Positions 7,147 to 16,394 of a DNA stretch of 64,000 bases are shown piece by piece. This DNA comes from Congregibacter variabilis (GTDB taxonomy: Bacteria; Pseudomonadota; Gammaproteobacteria; Pseudomonadales; Halieaceae), in contig NZ_CP136864.1 in assembly GCF_045689235.1 (NCBI RefSeq), positions 2,728,001 through 2,792,000 of the forward strand, read 5' to 3'. Position 1 is the first letter of the stretch, and each line of letters begins with the position of its first letter. Under the pieces are notes generated by a model. That model worked only from the letters and a program-made list of their open reading frames with translations, was not told where the DNA came from and did no database searches. The translations under genes and the position numbers were made by a program.

Positions 7147-10035
7147 ATGATTAAGCACCCCGCATTACCGGAGAGTCTCAAGGGCACGGTCGAGCAGTCC
7201 TGGAATGCCATTCTTGATGCTGCGGGCTCCGCACAGCAGGCCGCCCTTGAGTCGCTGCTGGCGCAACCAGGTTTATCGCGGCAATTAGCAGTGGTGCTTG
7301 CCGGATCCCGTTATGCAGCAGAGACGCTGCGTCGCCGACCCTGGCTGTTGCTACAACTTTGCAGCGCCGGCGAGCTTGAAACGCCCCTACGAGAAGGCGC
7401 GCTGGAGTTTGAGCTGGGTGAGTTGCTTGCCGGAAGTGATGACGAAGCGACCGTGGTGCTTCGACGCTTTAGACAGCGGCAGATGCTACGCATTATCTGG
7501 CGCGACCTTAATCGTCTGGCTCCTACGCTGGAGACTACAAGAGACGTATCCTGGCTGGCCGACGCCTGTATTACCCATGGATTGAAGCATTGCACTGCAG
7601 AACTTGAGGCTAAGTACGGGCAACCCCTTGGCAGTGACAGTGGTGAACATCAGGAGCTTGTGGTGCTGGCCATGGGTAAGCTCGGCGCTCATGAACTCAA
7701 CCTCTCCTCTGATATTGATCTGATTTTTACCTACCCTGAGCGCGGTAATACCAAGGGTGCGGCTCGCTCCATTAGCAATGAAGAGTTTTTTACCCGCGTT
7801 GGCAGGGCACTTATTGCACTTTTGGACCCCGTGACTGCCGAGGGCTTTGTGTTTCGTGTGGATATGCGTCTGCGCCCCTATGGTGAGAGTGGGTCTCTGG
7901 TGCAGAGTTTTGCGGGCCTGGAGGCTTATTACCAGGAGCAGGGACGGGACTGGGAGCGCTATGCCCTGATCAAGGCGCGACCTGTTACCGGCAAGCTTCA
8001 GTATCGCCAAGCTCTTATGGCCTGCCTCCATCCATTTGTTTACCGCCGCTACGTCGATTACAGCGCCATCGAAAGCTTGCGCTCCATGAAGCAACTGATT
8101 GTTGCGGAGGTACGTCGTCGCGGATTGCAGCGAAACGTGAAGCTCGGCAGTGGTGGGATTCGAGAAATCGAGTTTATAGCCCAGTGTTTTCAGCTGATTC
8201 GAGGCGGCAGGGACAGCACACTGCAGCGCCGGGAGTTGTTCGCTGTGCTGACACAGTGCGCTGATCTGGGATGCCTGCCACAGGATGTGGTGCAGGAACT
8301 GCAAGCCGCCTATCTATTCCTGCGTGATGTTGAGCATGTGATTCAGGCTTGGGAGGATCGACAAACTCAGGAGCTCCCGGATCAGGAGTTGGCCTGCGCG
8401 GCTCTGGCGTTTTGCATGGGTTTTGCGGACTTCCCGGCGTTTATGGCGGGTCTCGATGCATATCGAGATAGCGTCACCAAACATTTCGCGGCGCTTATTG
8501 CCGAGGCGGAGGATTCGACGCCGGCACCACAGAGCGCAGGATTGTGGGGTGCTGACTGTAACCCTGAGCAACTCGCAGACTTGGGTTTCACGAATGCGGA
8601 TGGCCTCGCCGAGCGATTGCGAACGCTGTTTGAGTCTCGGCGGGTGCAAAGGCTCCAGGCTGAGGGCCGGGAGCGTCTCGATCGCTTCATGCCATTGTTG
8701 CTGGAGGCTTGCGCTGAGTCAGAGCATCCGGATTTGGCTTTGGAGCGCGCCTTGCCATTGGTGAGCGCGGTGGCAAGGCGCAGCGCCTATCTTCTGTTAC
8801 TCATCGAAAACCCACCAGCACTTGCAGACCTCGCCGCACTATGTGGCGCCAGTCCCTGGATAGCCGAACAACTCAGCACACGCCCGGCACTTCTGGATGA
8901 GTTGCTTGATCGCGCCAGCCTTTACACAGCGCCTGAGAAGGAGACACTGCAATCTGAATTACGCCAGCAGTTGGCAAGATTGACCGTCGACGATCTGGAA
9001 GGGCACATGGACGCTCTGCGGTACTTCAAAGCCTCTCAGGTGTTGCGAGTTGCTGCGAGCGAAATCTCCGGCCGCCTGCCGTTGATGAAAGTCAGCGACA
9101 AACTCAGCTTTATCGCAGAGGTTTGTCTAGAGCAGGTCTTGGCACTTGCCTGGGCTCAGCTGTCCCTGCGTTATGGAGAGCCCTCGCGGGAGGGTACCGG
9201 ACGAGGTTTTGTTGTACTTGCCTATGGCAAACTCGGGGGTATCGAGCTGAGCTACGCCTCGGACCTTGATCTGGTCTTTATCTATGACGCGACGGCCGGA
9301 GGGTACACAGACGGCGAGCGGCCCATCGACAACGCGACCTTTTATATGCGTCTGGGTCAGAAAATGATTCACATTCTCGAGACTCGTATGGGCCTGGGGC
9401 AGCTCTACGAAGTTGATATGCGCTTGCGACCGTCCGGCGCTTCGGGAATGCTGGTATCGACCCTGGGCGCCTTTGAGCAGTATCAACGTAACGATGCATG
9501 GACCTGGGAGCATCAGGCCCTGGTGCGAGCCCGGCCCGTGGCGGGTGATGAGATGCTGGCTGAAAAGGTTGAACATCTCCGTCGCAGCATTCTCTGTGAA
9601 TCTCGCGACACCACAGCTTTGGCCCGAGAAGTGGTGTCCATGCGAGAGAAGATGCGCAGTCATGCCAAGGTGACGGTCGATGACACGGAACTGGACCTCA
9701 AGCAGGGCTTCGGCGGTATCGTGGATATCGAATTTATGGTGCAATACGCGGTTCTTGCCTGGGCGTCACAAGACCCGTCGCTGGCTGACTGGTCGGATAA
9801 CGTGCGTATTCTGGAAACGCTGGCACACAGTGGTTATTTACAAAAGGAGCAGTGCCAGTCTTTAGTGCAGGCCTACCTGGAATTGCGAAGCGCCACGCAT
9901 CAGTTAGCACTTCAGCAGCAGTCGCGGAATTTGCCCGCAACGCAGTTTGCCGCGGAGCGTAGCAGCGTCCAGCTAGCCTGGGAGTCGCTTTTTGCGAAGG
10001 TCCAAGGGGACGAAAACAGTACCGACGATAGCTGA
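7147..10035 (+). CDS. glnE: Bifunctional glutamine synthetase adenylyltransferase/deadenylylase
   Basis: A 962-residue protein with two tandem nucleotidyltransferase halves. The N-terminal half has LNLSSDIDLIFTY and GSGGIREIEFIAQ; the C-terminal half has SYASDLDLVFIYD and KQGFGGIVDIEFMVQ. These DxD and G-G-I-x-D/E-I-E-F motifs are diagnostic of GlnE. It adenylylates and deadenylylates glutamine synthetase in answer to PII and glutamine, setting nitrogen assimilation. Length matches the family (about 940-990). It follows the GspE-like gene after 43 bases and precedes ilvE by 49 bases, so part of the block may be co-transcribed. Confidence 0.97.
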   Translation: MIKHPALPESLKGTVEQSWNAILDAAGSAQQAALESLLAQPGLSRQLAVVLAGSRYAAETLRRRPWLLLQLCSAGELETPLREGALEFELGELLAGSDDEATVVLRRFRQRQMLRIIWRDLNRLAPTLETTRDVSWLADACITHGLKHCTAELEAKYGQPLGSDSGEHQELVVLAMGKLGAHELNLSSDIDLIFTYPERGNTKGAARSISNEEFFTRVGRALIALLDPVTAEGFVFRVDMRLRPYGESGSLVQSFAGLEAYYQEQGRDWERYALIKARPVTGKLQYRQALMACLHPFVYRRYVDYSAIESLRSMKQLIVAEVRRRGLQRNVKLGSGGIREIEFIAQCFQLIRGGRDSTLQRRELFAVLTQCADLGCLPQDVVQELQAAYLFLRDVEHVIQAWEDRQTQELPDQELACAALAFCMGFADFPAFMAGLDAYRDSVTKHFAALIAEAEDSTPAPQSAGLWGADCNPEQLADLGFTNADGLAERLRTLFESRRVQRLQAEGRERLDRFMPLLLEACAESEHPDLALERALPLVSAVARRSAYLLLLIENPPALADLAALCGASPWIAEQLSTRPALLDELLDRASLYTAPEKETLQSELRQQLARLTVDDLEGHMDALRYFKASQVLRVAASEISGRLPLMKVSDKLSFIAEVCLEQVLALAWAQLSLRYGEPSREGTGRGFVVLAYGKLGGIELSYASDLDLVFIYDATAGGYTDGERPIDNATFYMRLGQKMIHILETRMGLGQLYEVDMRLRPSGASGMLVSTLGAFEQYQRNDAWTWEHQALVRARPVAGDEMLAEKVEHLRRSILCESRDTTALAREVVSMREKMRSHAKVTVDDTELDLKQGFGGIVDIEFMVQYAVLAWASQDPSLADWSDNVRILETLAHSGYLQKEQCQSLVQAYLELRSATHQLALQQQSRNLPATQFAAERSSVQLAWESLFAKVQGDENSTDDS

Positions 10036-10084
10036 GAATGGTCTCAAGCCCGGCGGAAACATAAATAGTAAGTAGGAGAACAAG

Positions 10085-11011
10085 ATGAATTTTGCGGATC
10101 GCGACGGCACTATCTGGCTCGACGGGGAGATGATTCCCTGGCGCGAGGCTAAAGTGCACGTGTTGACGCATACGCTGCATTACGGGCTTGGCGTATTCGA
10201 GGGCGTGCGTGCCTACAACACGCCGGATCGTGGCACCTGCATTTTTAAACTCAATGAGCATACCGAGCGTCTTTTTAATTCGGCAAAAATTCTCACCATG
10301 GATATGCCCTTTGACAAGGAAACCCTCAATGAGGCGCAGCGTGCTGTTGTTCGTGAGAACAACCTGGAGGAAGCCTATCTGCGCCCCATGTGCTTTTACG
10401 GCTCAGAGGGTATGGGACTGCGCGCCGACGGGCTCAAGACCCACGTAATGGTCGCAGCTTGGGAGTGGCCCTCCTACATGGACCCCGAGGCCGTTGCTCG
10501 CGGCATCAAGGTGCGTACTTCGTCCTACACCCGTCATCACGTAAACATCACCATGTGTAAAGCCAAGGCTAACGGTAACTACATTAACTCGATGCTGGCG
10601 CTGCGCGAGGCCCTGGATTCTGGAGCCGAGGAGGCTCTGCTGCTGGACAACGAGGGTTATGTCGCCGAGGGCAGCGGTGAGAACGTATTTATTGTTCGTC
10701 GGGGAAAAATTCATACGCCGGAGCTCACCTCCTGCCTTGATGGTATTACCCGGGCTACCGTGTTTGCCTTCGCCGAAGAGTTGGGTTTGGAAATTGTCGA
10801 GCGGCGCATTACCCGCGATGAAGTCTACGTAGCTGACGAAGCGTTTTTTACCGGTACTGCGGCAGAAGTTGTTCCTATTCGTATGCTTGATGGGCGTGAA
10901 ATTGGCAACGGCAGCCGGGGTCCCATTACTGAACAAATGCAATCGATGTATTTCGATGCCGTGCGCGGAAATCGATCGCAGAATGCTGACTGGTTAACGC
11001 CTGTTGCCTAG
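10085..11011 (+). CDS. ilvE: Branched-chain amino acid aminotransferase
   Basis: A 308-residue fold-type IV PLP aminotransferase. It performs the last transamination in leucine, isoleucine and valine synthesis with glutamate as donor. K161 in AKANGNY is the expected Schiff-base lysine. The C-terminal motif EGSGENVF and the FFTGTAAEVVPI segment, which binds the cofactor phosphate, are intact, and THTLHYGLGVFEG near the N-terminus is the IlvE class signature. TAGGAG lies seven bases before the ATG. Length is normal for proteobacterial IlvE. Confidence 0.95.
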   Translation: MNFADRDGTIWLDGEMIPWREAKVHVLTHTLHYGLGVFEGVRAYNTPDRGTCIFKLNEHTERLFNSAKILTMDMPFDKETLNEAQRAVVRENNLEEAYLRPMCFYGSEGMGLRADGLKTHVMVAAWEWPSYMDPEAVARGIKVRTSSYTRHHVNITMCKAKANGNYINSMLALREALDSGAEEALLLDNEGYVAEGSGENVFIVRRGKIHTPELTSCLDGITRATVFAFAEELGLEIVERRITRDEVYVADEAFFTGTAAEVVPIRMLDGREIGNGSRGPITEQMQSMYFDAVRGNRSQNADWLTPVA

Positions 11012-11056
11012 GTAAATACCGCTGGCACAAACCCCGAGCTAATAAGAGATAAGATC

Positions 11057-11902
11057 ATGAGTGATACCGCTGGCCTTGCAGTACAGGAACTGACTTTGGA
11101 CAGCGGCGTTTTCTATCGCCGTTGGAATGTAGAATCTCCGCGGGCGGTTGCTCTTATGGTGCATGGGCTTGGTGAGCATAGCGGGCGTTACCAGCATGTT
11201 GCCGAGGCACTGGCAGCGCGGAGTATCGCGAGCTTTGCGCCCGATCATCCAGGGCATGGCCTGACTCCAGGTCACCGTTGTTTTATCAATAAGTTTGCTG
11301 AGTTTTATCCAGCTTTGGATACGCTGCGCGAGCAGATTGAAGCTGATTATCCCGGTGTTCCGTGTTTTATTATCGGGCACAGTATGGGTGGCTTGATCGC
11401 GGGAAATTACCTTCTTGAAAACCAGTCCCGGTTTGCGGGTGCGGCTTTCTCTGGAGCGGCCTTTGAGGTGCCCGTACCTCCCAGTGGCATAGCGATTTTT
11501 ATTAACAGGATCCTGGCGTCTATTGTTCCCAAGCTCGGTGCATTGCAATTGGATGCAAGCGAGGTCAGTCGCGATGCAGAGGTTGTCCGTCGTTATCAGG
11601 AAGACCCCTTGGTTCACAGCGGGAAAATCACCGCTCGTCTGCTCGTTGAATTGTTTGCAGCGATGGATAATCTCGAAAAACGTCGCAGTGATATCGCATT
11701 GCCCGTGCTGGTGATGCACGGCGAGGGTGACGTCATGGCCGCTGTTAGCGGGTCGCAGCATTTCTTTGACAGCGTGGGTAGTTTGGACAAGACACTGCGC
11801 CTTTATCCAGGCTTGTACCACGAGATTTTTAATGAGCCCGAGCAAGCTCAGGTGCTGGGTGAGCTTGTAGATTGGCTGGATGCCCATATTCAGACCGAAT
11901 GA
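11057..11902 (+). CDS. Alpha/beta hydrolase, monoacylglycerol lipase/lysophospholipase-like
   Basis: A 281-residue serine hydrolase of the MGL/PldB type. The oxyanion strand VHGLGEHSGRY (residues 36-45) and the nucleophile elbow GHSMGG (S109) are clear. The acid is probably the Asp in MHGEGDVM and the histidine that in YPGLYHEIFNE. No signal peptide, so cytoplasmic or peripheral. Substrate is probably a lyso- or monoacyl lipid, by family resemblance only. Gene spacing (45 bases after ilvE, 16 before rfbD) allows co-transcription but implies no shared pathway. Confidence 0.88.
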   Translation: MSDTAGLAVQELTLDSGVFYRRWNVESPRAVALMVHGLGEHSGRYQHVAEALAARSIASFAPDHPGHGLTPGHRCFINKFAEFYPALDTLREQIEADYPGVPCFIIGHSMGGLIAGNYLLENQSRFAGAAFSGAAFEVPVPPSGIAIFINRILASIVPKLGALQLDASEVSRDAEVVRRYQEDPLVHSGKITARLLVELFAAMDNLEKRRSDIALPVLVMHGEGDVMAAVSGSQHFFDSVGSLDKTLRLYPGLYHEIFNEPEQAQVLGELVDWLDAHIQTE

Positions 11903-11918
11903 GGTGTGACTCTAATCT

Positions 11919-12830
11919 GTGCAATCGGTCGTGGCCATGCGTGACAAACAGCTAAGCAAAGTGATGGTAACTGGTGCTGGCGGTCAGCTCGGATCAGCCC
12001 TGTGCTCAAGCGCGCCGTCGTCGATTGAAGTCTGCGCTTTGACTCGCTCTGAGTGTGATATTTGTGATCCTGCCGCCGTCGCAGCGGCGCTCGACAAGCA
12101 GCGTCCCGAGCTGCTTATCAATGCCGCGGCTTACACTGCAGTAGATCGCGCAGAAGAAGAATCAGCCGCCGCCTTTGCCGCAAATGCCGAAGCCCCGGGC
12201 ATACTGTCCCGAGCCTGCGCACAGCGCGGCATTCGCTTTTTTCATGTATCAACAGACTTTGTGTTCGATGGCTTAAGCAGTTCGCCCTATGCAGTTGATG
12301 CCCAGACCTCTCCATTGGGCGTCTACGGACACAGCAAGCAGGCGGGCGAGCAGGCGACGCTGGAATCCGGTGCTGATGCCTTGATTCTGCGAACCGGCTG
12401 GGTTTATTCCCACGACGGACAGAACTTTATGCGGACCATGCTACGACTCCACGAGTCCCACGATGAGATCAGCGTGGTGTCCGATCAGGTCGGTACGCCC
12501 ACAGATGCTTTATCACTTGCGGGCGCCTTATGGGCCGCGGCGCATCGCCGTGGGCTGTCGGGGATTTACCATTGGAGTGATGCAGGTGTTTGCAGCTGGT
12601 ATGACTTTGCCGTGGCCATTGGCGAGGAGGCTAAGGCTCAGGGTCTGCTGTCCAAAGTGGCGGTAGTCAAACCTATTCGCACGCAAGACTACCCGACGCC
12701 AGCTCAGCGCCCGGCTTACAGCGTGTTGGACAAAACACGAAGCTGGCTGGATTTAGAAATACCGCCGACACATTGGCGCAGTCAGCTTCGCGCTGTTCTC
12801 ACACGACTCAAGGAGGCCGATCATGCCTAA
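11919..12830 (+). CDS. rfbD: dTDP-4-dehydrorhamnose reductase
   Basis: The last enzyme of dTDP-L-rhamnose synthesis, reducing dTDP-4-keto-L-rhamnose with NAD(P)H. An N-terminal Rossmann motif (VTGAGGQLGS), the strand FHVSTDFVFDG and the catalytic Tyr/Lys pair in YGHSKQAGE are visible. The start is uncertain: GTG at 11919 (GAGG about 14 bases upstream) gives 303 residues; ATG at 11937 or 11964 would remove 6 or 15 residues, and the family usually begins only a few residues before VTGA. The stop overlaps the next start by 8 bases, indicating translational coupling with rfbB. Confidence 0.93.
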   Translation: MQSVVAMRDKQLSKVMVTGAGGQLGSALCSSAPSSIEVCALTRSECDICDPAAVAAALDKQRPELLINAAAYTAVDRAEEESAAAFAANAEAPGILSRACAQRGIRFFHVSTDFVFDGLSSSPYAVDAQTSPLGVYGHSKQAGEQATLESGADALILRTGWVYSHDGQNFMRTMLRLHESHDEISVVSDQVGTPTDALSLAGALWAAAHRRGLSGIYHWSDAGVCSWYDFAVAIGEEAKAQGLLSKVAVVKPIRTQDYPTPAQRPAYSVLDKTRSWLDLEIPPTHWRSQLRAVLTRLKEADHA

Positions 12831-13887
12831 AACCTTACTGGTGACCGGAGCCGCGGGGTTTATTGGTTCAAACTTTGTGCACTACTGGCTGGGAGCGCAC
12901 CCCGATGACCGTGTCATTGGCTACGACGCACTGACCTATGCAGGGAATCGTGCCAATCTTGCCGCCGTCGAAGTCCAGGACAACTTTAGTTTTGTGCATG
13001 CTGATATCTGTGATGAATCGCGGGTCACGCAGCTCCTGCGCGATGAATCAGTAGACACGCTTGTGCACTTTGCGGCAGAAAGTCACGTGGACCGATCCAT
13101 TACGGGTCCTGATGCTTTTATCGAGACCAACATCATTGGTACGCACAGTTTGCTCAAGGCAGCGCGCACGGTCTGGTTGCAAGGAGACGGAAAACCGCAC
13201 CGCTTTCACCATGTGTCAACGGATGAGGTTTACGGCTCTCTCGCGCCTGACGCCCCCGGTTTTTTTGAAGCCCAGCAGTACCAGCCGAACTCCCCCTACT
13301 CCGCGAGCAAAGCTGCGTCGGATCATTTGGTGCGCGCTTATCAGCACACCTATGGCTTGCAGGTCAGCACAAGCAATTGCTCGAACAACTATGGCCCCTT
13401 TCACTTTCCAGAGAAGCTGATACCGCTGTGTATGACCAATATCCTTCGCGGCCTCGAGTTACCTGTCTACGGTGATGGCAGCAATATTCGTGACTGGCTT
13501 TATGTAGAAGATCACTGCCGCGGTATTGATTTGGTGCTGGGCAAAGGCAAGGTCGGAGAGAGCTATAACATCGGCGGAAACAACGAGTGGAACAATCTGG
13601 CCATTGTGAACCTGCTCTGCGAGCGTCTCGATGCGAGATTTTCCACAGACCCTTCCTTGCAGGAGCGCTATCCCGATGCGCCCCAGTGTCGCGGCGAGTC
13701 AGCGAGTAGTCTTATTCGTTTTGTCACCGATCGGGCTGGACACGATTGGCGTTACGCCATTGATGCAAGCCGGATTATGAGCGAGCTGGGCTACGCGCCC
13801 GCAGAGACCTTCGAGACCGGTATTGAGCGCACGCTGGACTGGTATCTGGATAACGAAAGCTGGTGGCGCCCGCTGGTTCAGGCTTAG
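12823..13887 (+). CDS. rfbB: dTDP-glucose 4,6-dehydratase
   Basis: A 354-residue extended short-chain dehydrogenase that converts dTDP-glucose to dTDP-4-keto-6-deoxyglucose, step two of the rhamnose pathway. Visible are TGAAGFIGS (Rossmann), HFAAESHVDRS (substrate Asp/His region), STDEVYGS (catalytic Asp-Glu pair) and YSASKAASD (Tyr-x3-Lys). A strong AAGGAGG lies seven bases before the ATG, inside the end of rfbD. Together with rfbD it forms the forward half of a split rhamnose locus. Confidence 0.96.
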   Translation: MPKTLLVTGAAGFIGSNFVHYWLGAHPDDRVIGYDALTYAGNRANLAAVEVQDNFSFVHADICDESRVTQLLRDESVDTLVHFAAESHVDRSITGPDAFIETNIIGTHSLLKAARTVWLQGDGKPHRFHHVSTDEVYGSLAPDAPGFFEAQQYQPNSPYSASKAASDHLVRAYQHTYGLQVSTSNCSNNYGPFHFPEKLIPLCMTNILRGLELPVYGDGSNIRDWLYVEDHCRGIDLVLGKGKVGESYNIGGNNEWNNLAIVNLLCERLDARFSTDPSLQERYPDAPQCRGESASSLIRFVTDRAGHDWRYAIDASRIMSELGYAPAETFETGIERTLDWYLDNESWWRPLVQA

Positions 13888-13934
13888 CTACCCGTCTTTC
13901 CCGAACAACTTTTGATCGCGGCTCGAGCAATAGC

Positions 13935-14807
13935 ATGAACACCGTATGGCTGGAGCATGCTGGTGTGCGTGTGGAGATAGCTCCCGAGGCGGGCGCGGCG
14001 CTGCTATCCCTTCAATCACTTCATCATGGAAAATATCATGACTGGCTTGTCGACAAAGCGCTTGCCGAGACAATCGGCGTTCCGGCGTGCTTTCCTCTCA
14101 TCCCCTTCGCCAATCGCATTGCCGAGGGAAAGCTTGCACACGGCGGCCATGCTCTTGCCGCTAATCGCCCGGACCTGTCTGCGCATCCCATTCACGGATA
14201 CGCCTGGCAGGCTCCGTGGAATGTGGACAGTTTGCAGTCAGATGCTCTGAAGTTGAGCTATGACGGCCGTCATGACGCCTGGCCCTGGCAGTATCGTGCG
14301 CAGCTGAACTGCGTTATCGCGCCCAAAGAACTGCGAATGCACCTAAAGCTAACGCATGTCGGTCCGGGACAGATGCCGGCGGGACTCGGTTTACATCCGG
14401 CGTTCCCCAGTGCCGGGTTACTGAGTGTTCAGGGCCGCGCGGGGGCTTTTTTACCGGTTGATCGCACAGGGTTACCGCGGGCCTATACATCTAAAGCGCC
14501 TGAGTGTGAGGCACTGGCGACGGGTCAGCTGCCAGACTTGGGAATCGATAATGATTTCGACGGCTGGCAGCAACAGCTGCTTCTGCGGTGGCCGGATCGA
14601 CAACTTGAACTTCTGGCGGATCCTGTTTTCAGCGCGCTGCACGTTTTTCGACCGACGGATAAGCCTCTGATTTGCGTAGAGCCGGTGACGCATCTGACCG
14701 CTGCCATGGCATATAGACGTTTACCCGAGGTACCTGCGCCCACACTCTTGGGTCCGGGTGAATCATTGGAAGGCAGCATCGTTTTTCGGCTTTTGGAGCC
14801 GTCCTAG
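13935..14807 (+). CDS. Aldose-1-epimerase (galactose mutarotase)-like protein
   Basis: About 290 residues from the ATG at 13935, 47 bases after rfbB. The sequence shows the mutarotase beta-sandwich pattern: CFPLIPFANRI, then HPIHGYAWQAPW with a candidate catalytic histidine, LGLHPAFP with the second histidine, and ICVEPVTH with the acidic base near the C-terminus. Such proteins interconvert sugar anomers or hexose-6-phosphate anomers. Placement between rfbB and rfbC suggests a role in preparing sugars for surface polysaccharide, but this is inference. An upstream frame extension to 13863 lacks family sequence and is not used. Confidence 0.82.
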   Translation: MNTVWLEHAGVRVEIAPEAGAALLSLQSLHHGKYHDWLVDKALAETIGVPACFPLIPFANRIAEGKLAHGGHALAANRPDLSAHPIHGYAWQAPWNVDSLQSDALKLSYDGRHDAWPWQYRAQLNCVIAPKELRMHLKLTHVGPGQMPAGLGLHPAFPSAGLLSVQGRAGAFLPVDRTGLPRAYTSKAPECEALATGQLPDLGIDNDFDGWQQQLLLRWPDRQLELLADPVFSALHVFRPTDKPLICVEPVTHLTAAMAYRRLPEVPAPTLLGPGESLEGSIVFRLLEPS

Positions 14808-14816
14808 TCCTGCGCC

Positions 14817-15365
14817 CTAGGGAAGTCGTGGTGCGTCCACAAAGGCCATACCTGTCTGGTCCTTGCCTGACAGAGAGGGCGCTGCGCCGCCAACCAATGG
14901 CCAATCTATCCCCAGACTTGGGTCATCCCAGGCAATGCTGACTTCGCTTTTGGGGTCGTACCGGTCTGTGCACTTATACTGAAAGTCTGCGAATTCGGAA
15001 GTGACATAAAATCCGTGAGCAAAGCCCGGTGGTACCCATAGCATCTGCTGTGATGTGGCATCCAGGGTCACGCCATACCATTGACCCAGGGTGGGTGAGT
15101 CCCGACGCATGTCGACGGCTACATCAAATACGCTGCCAGCGGTGACGCGCACGAGCTTTCCCTGAGTGTGATTAGTCTGATAGTGCAGTCCGCGAAGGAT
15201 TCCCTTAGCAGAACGGCTGTGGTTGTCCTGCACAAAACTCAGATCAAACCCTGCCTCGCGGAACACCTCGGCATTCCAGCTTTCCATAAAAAACCCGCGT
15301 TCATCACCAAATATCCGGGGTGTCAGCAGATAGACGCCGGGAAGACTGGTGGCTTCAAATTGCAT
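14817..15365 (-). CDS. rfbC: dTDP-4-dehydrorhamnose 3,5-epimerase
   Basis: A 182-residue cupin of the RmlC family. It epimerises C3 and C5 of dTDP-4-keto-6-deoxyglucose. The family segments PRIFGDERGFFMESWN, the catalytic histidine in LRGLHYQT, and WVPPGFAHGFYV with the active-site Tyr further on (FQYKCTDRY) are present. It overlaps the end of rfbA by 11 bases on the minus strand, so rfbA-rfbC is a coupled pair. Length is typical. Confidence 0.96.
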   Translation of the reverse strand: MQFEATSLPGVYLLTPRIFGDERGFFMESWNAEVFREAGFDLSFVQDNHSRSAKGILRGLHYQTNHTQGKLVRVTAGSVFDVAVDMRRDSPTLGQWYGVTLDATSQQMLWVPPGFAHGFYVTSEFADFQYKCTDRYDPKSEVSIAWDDPSLGIDWPLVGGAAPSLSGKDQTGMAFVDAPRLP

Positions 15366-16260
15366 TTCGAACAGCCCCTTCTTCGCGAAGTAATCCCATT
15401 AAATACTCGCCGTAGCCGCTTTTTATCAGCGGTGCAGCGAGGGCCTGAAGGGCCTGCGCATCGATATAGCTCATGCGATAGGCAACTTCTTCCGGGCAGG
15501 CGATCTTGAGACCCTGACGCTCCTCTACCACGCGGATAAAATTGGCCGCGTCCAAAAGGGAGTTGTGAGTGCCGGTATCAAGCCAGGCCGTTCCGCGGCT
15601 CATGACTTCCACATGCAGGTCGCCGCGCTTGAGATAGGCGAGGTTCACATCGGTAATCTCAAGCTCCCCTCGGGGTGAGGGCTGAATGTTCTTTGCGATG
15701 TCGACGACATCATTGTCGTAGAAGTACAAACCAGTGACAGCATAATGGGAGCGCGGATTTGCCGGTTTTTCTTCGATATTGCTGGCTACGCCCTCGCTGT
15801 CAAAGTCCACAACACCGTAGCGTTCGGGGTCGTTCACGTAGTAGGCAAACACTGACGCGCCATTTTGCCTTTCGGCGGCGTGGCGAAGGCTCTTGGAAAA
15901 ACCATCGCCGTAAAAAATATTGTCCCCCAAAACCAGGCTTACGGGGCTATTACCCACAAAGTCGGCACCCAGAATAAAGGCCTGCGCCAGGCCATCGGGG
16001 CTGGGTTGTACGGCATAACTGATGTTAATGCCCCATTGCTCGCCGCCGCCGAGAAGATCAGCAAAGGCTTTTTGGTCCCGGGGGGTGGTAATAATCAGTA
16101 CATCGCGGATGCCGGCTTCCATCAGCGTCGCAAGGGGGTAATAGATCATCGGCTTGTCATAAACCGGCATTAGCTGCTTACTTACCGTGCTGGTCAGCGG
16201 GTGAAGTCGCGTGCCCGAGCCGCCGGCGAGAATGATGCCTTTGTAGGCTGTCCCGCTCAT
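15355..16260 (-). CDS. rfbA: Glucose-1-phosphate thymidylyltransferase
   Basis: A 301-residue nucleotidyltransferase making dTDP-glucose from dTTP and glucose-1-phosphate, the entry step to dTDP-rhamnose. GGSGTRLHPLT (nucleotide loop), KPMIYYPLATLMEAG, GDNIFYGDG and EEKPANPRSHYAVTGLYFYD are diagnostic of RmlA. The gene runs opposite to rfbD-rfbB, so the four-gene pathway is split into two facing operons around the mutarotase gene. It is normally feedback inhibited by dTDP-rhamnose (family knowledge). Confidence 0.97.
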   Translation of the reverse strand: MSGTAYKGIILAGGSGTRLHPLTSTVSKQLMPVYDKPMIYYPLATLMEAGIRDVLIITTPRDQKAFADLLGGGEQWGINISYAVQPSPDGLAQAFILGADFVGNSPVSLVLGDNIFYGDGFSKSLRHAAERQNGASVFAYYVNDPERYGVVDFDSEGVASNIEEKPANPRSHYAVTGLYFYDNDVVDIAKNIQPSPRGELEITDVNLAYLKRGDLHVEVMSRGTAWLDTGTHNSLLDAANFIRVVEERQGLKIACPEEVAYRMSYIDAQALQALAAPLIKSGYGEYLMGLLREEGAVRNAI

Positions 16261-16394
16261 ACTGTTACATCCATGTGTGTTTCAGACGGCTTTAGTATAT
16301 CGGTCGGGCTTGGGGGCTGTCGTGCTCCCGGGCCTTTGGGAGCCCAGTTTTACACCAGTCTGGGACTTGAATCACAGCGCCTGGGAGAAAGGAC

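Noticed and set aside
6513..7211. 232-residue antisense frame in the GspE-like gene
   Set aside because: Shadow; the forward frame carries Walker and zinc motifs.
7486..8304. 272-residue antisense frame in glnE
   Set aside because: Shadow of a strongly conserved gene.
11039..11887. 282-residue open frame antisense to the alpha/beta hydrolase
   Set aside because: It lies wholly opposite a gene with intact catalytic motifs and has no family resemblance.
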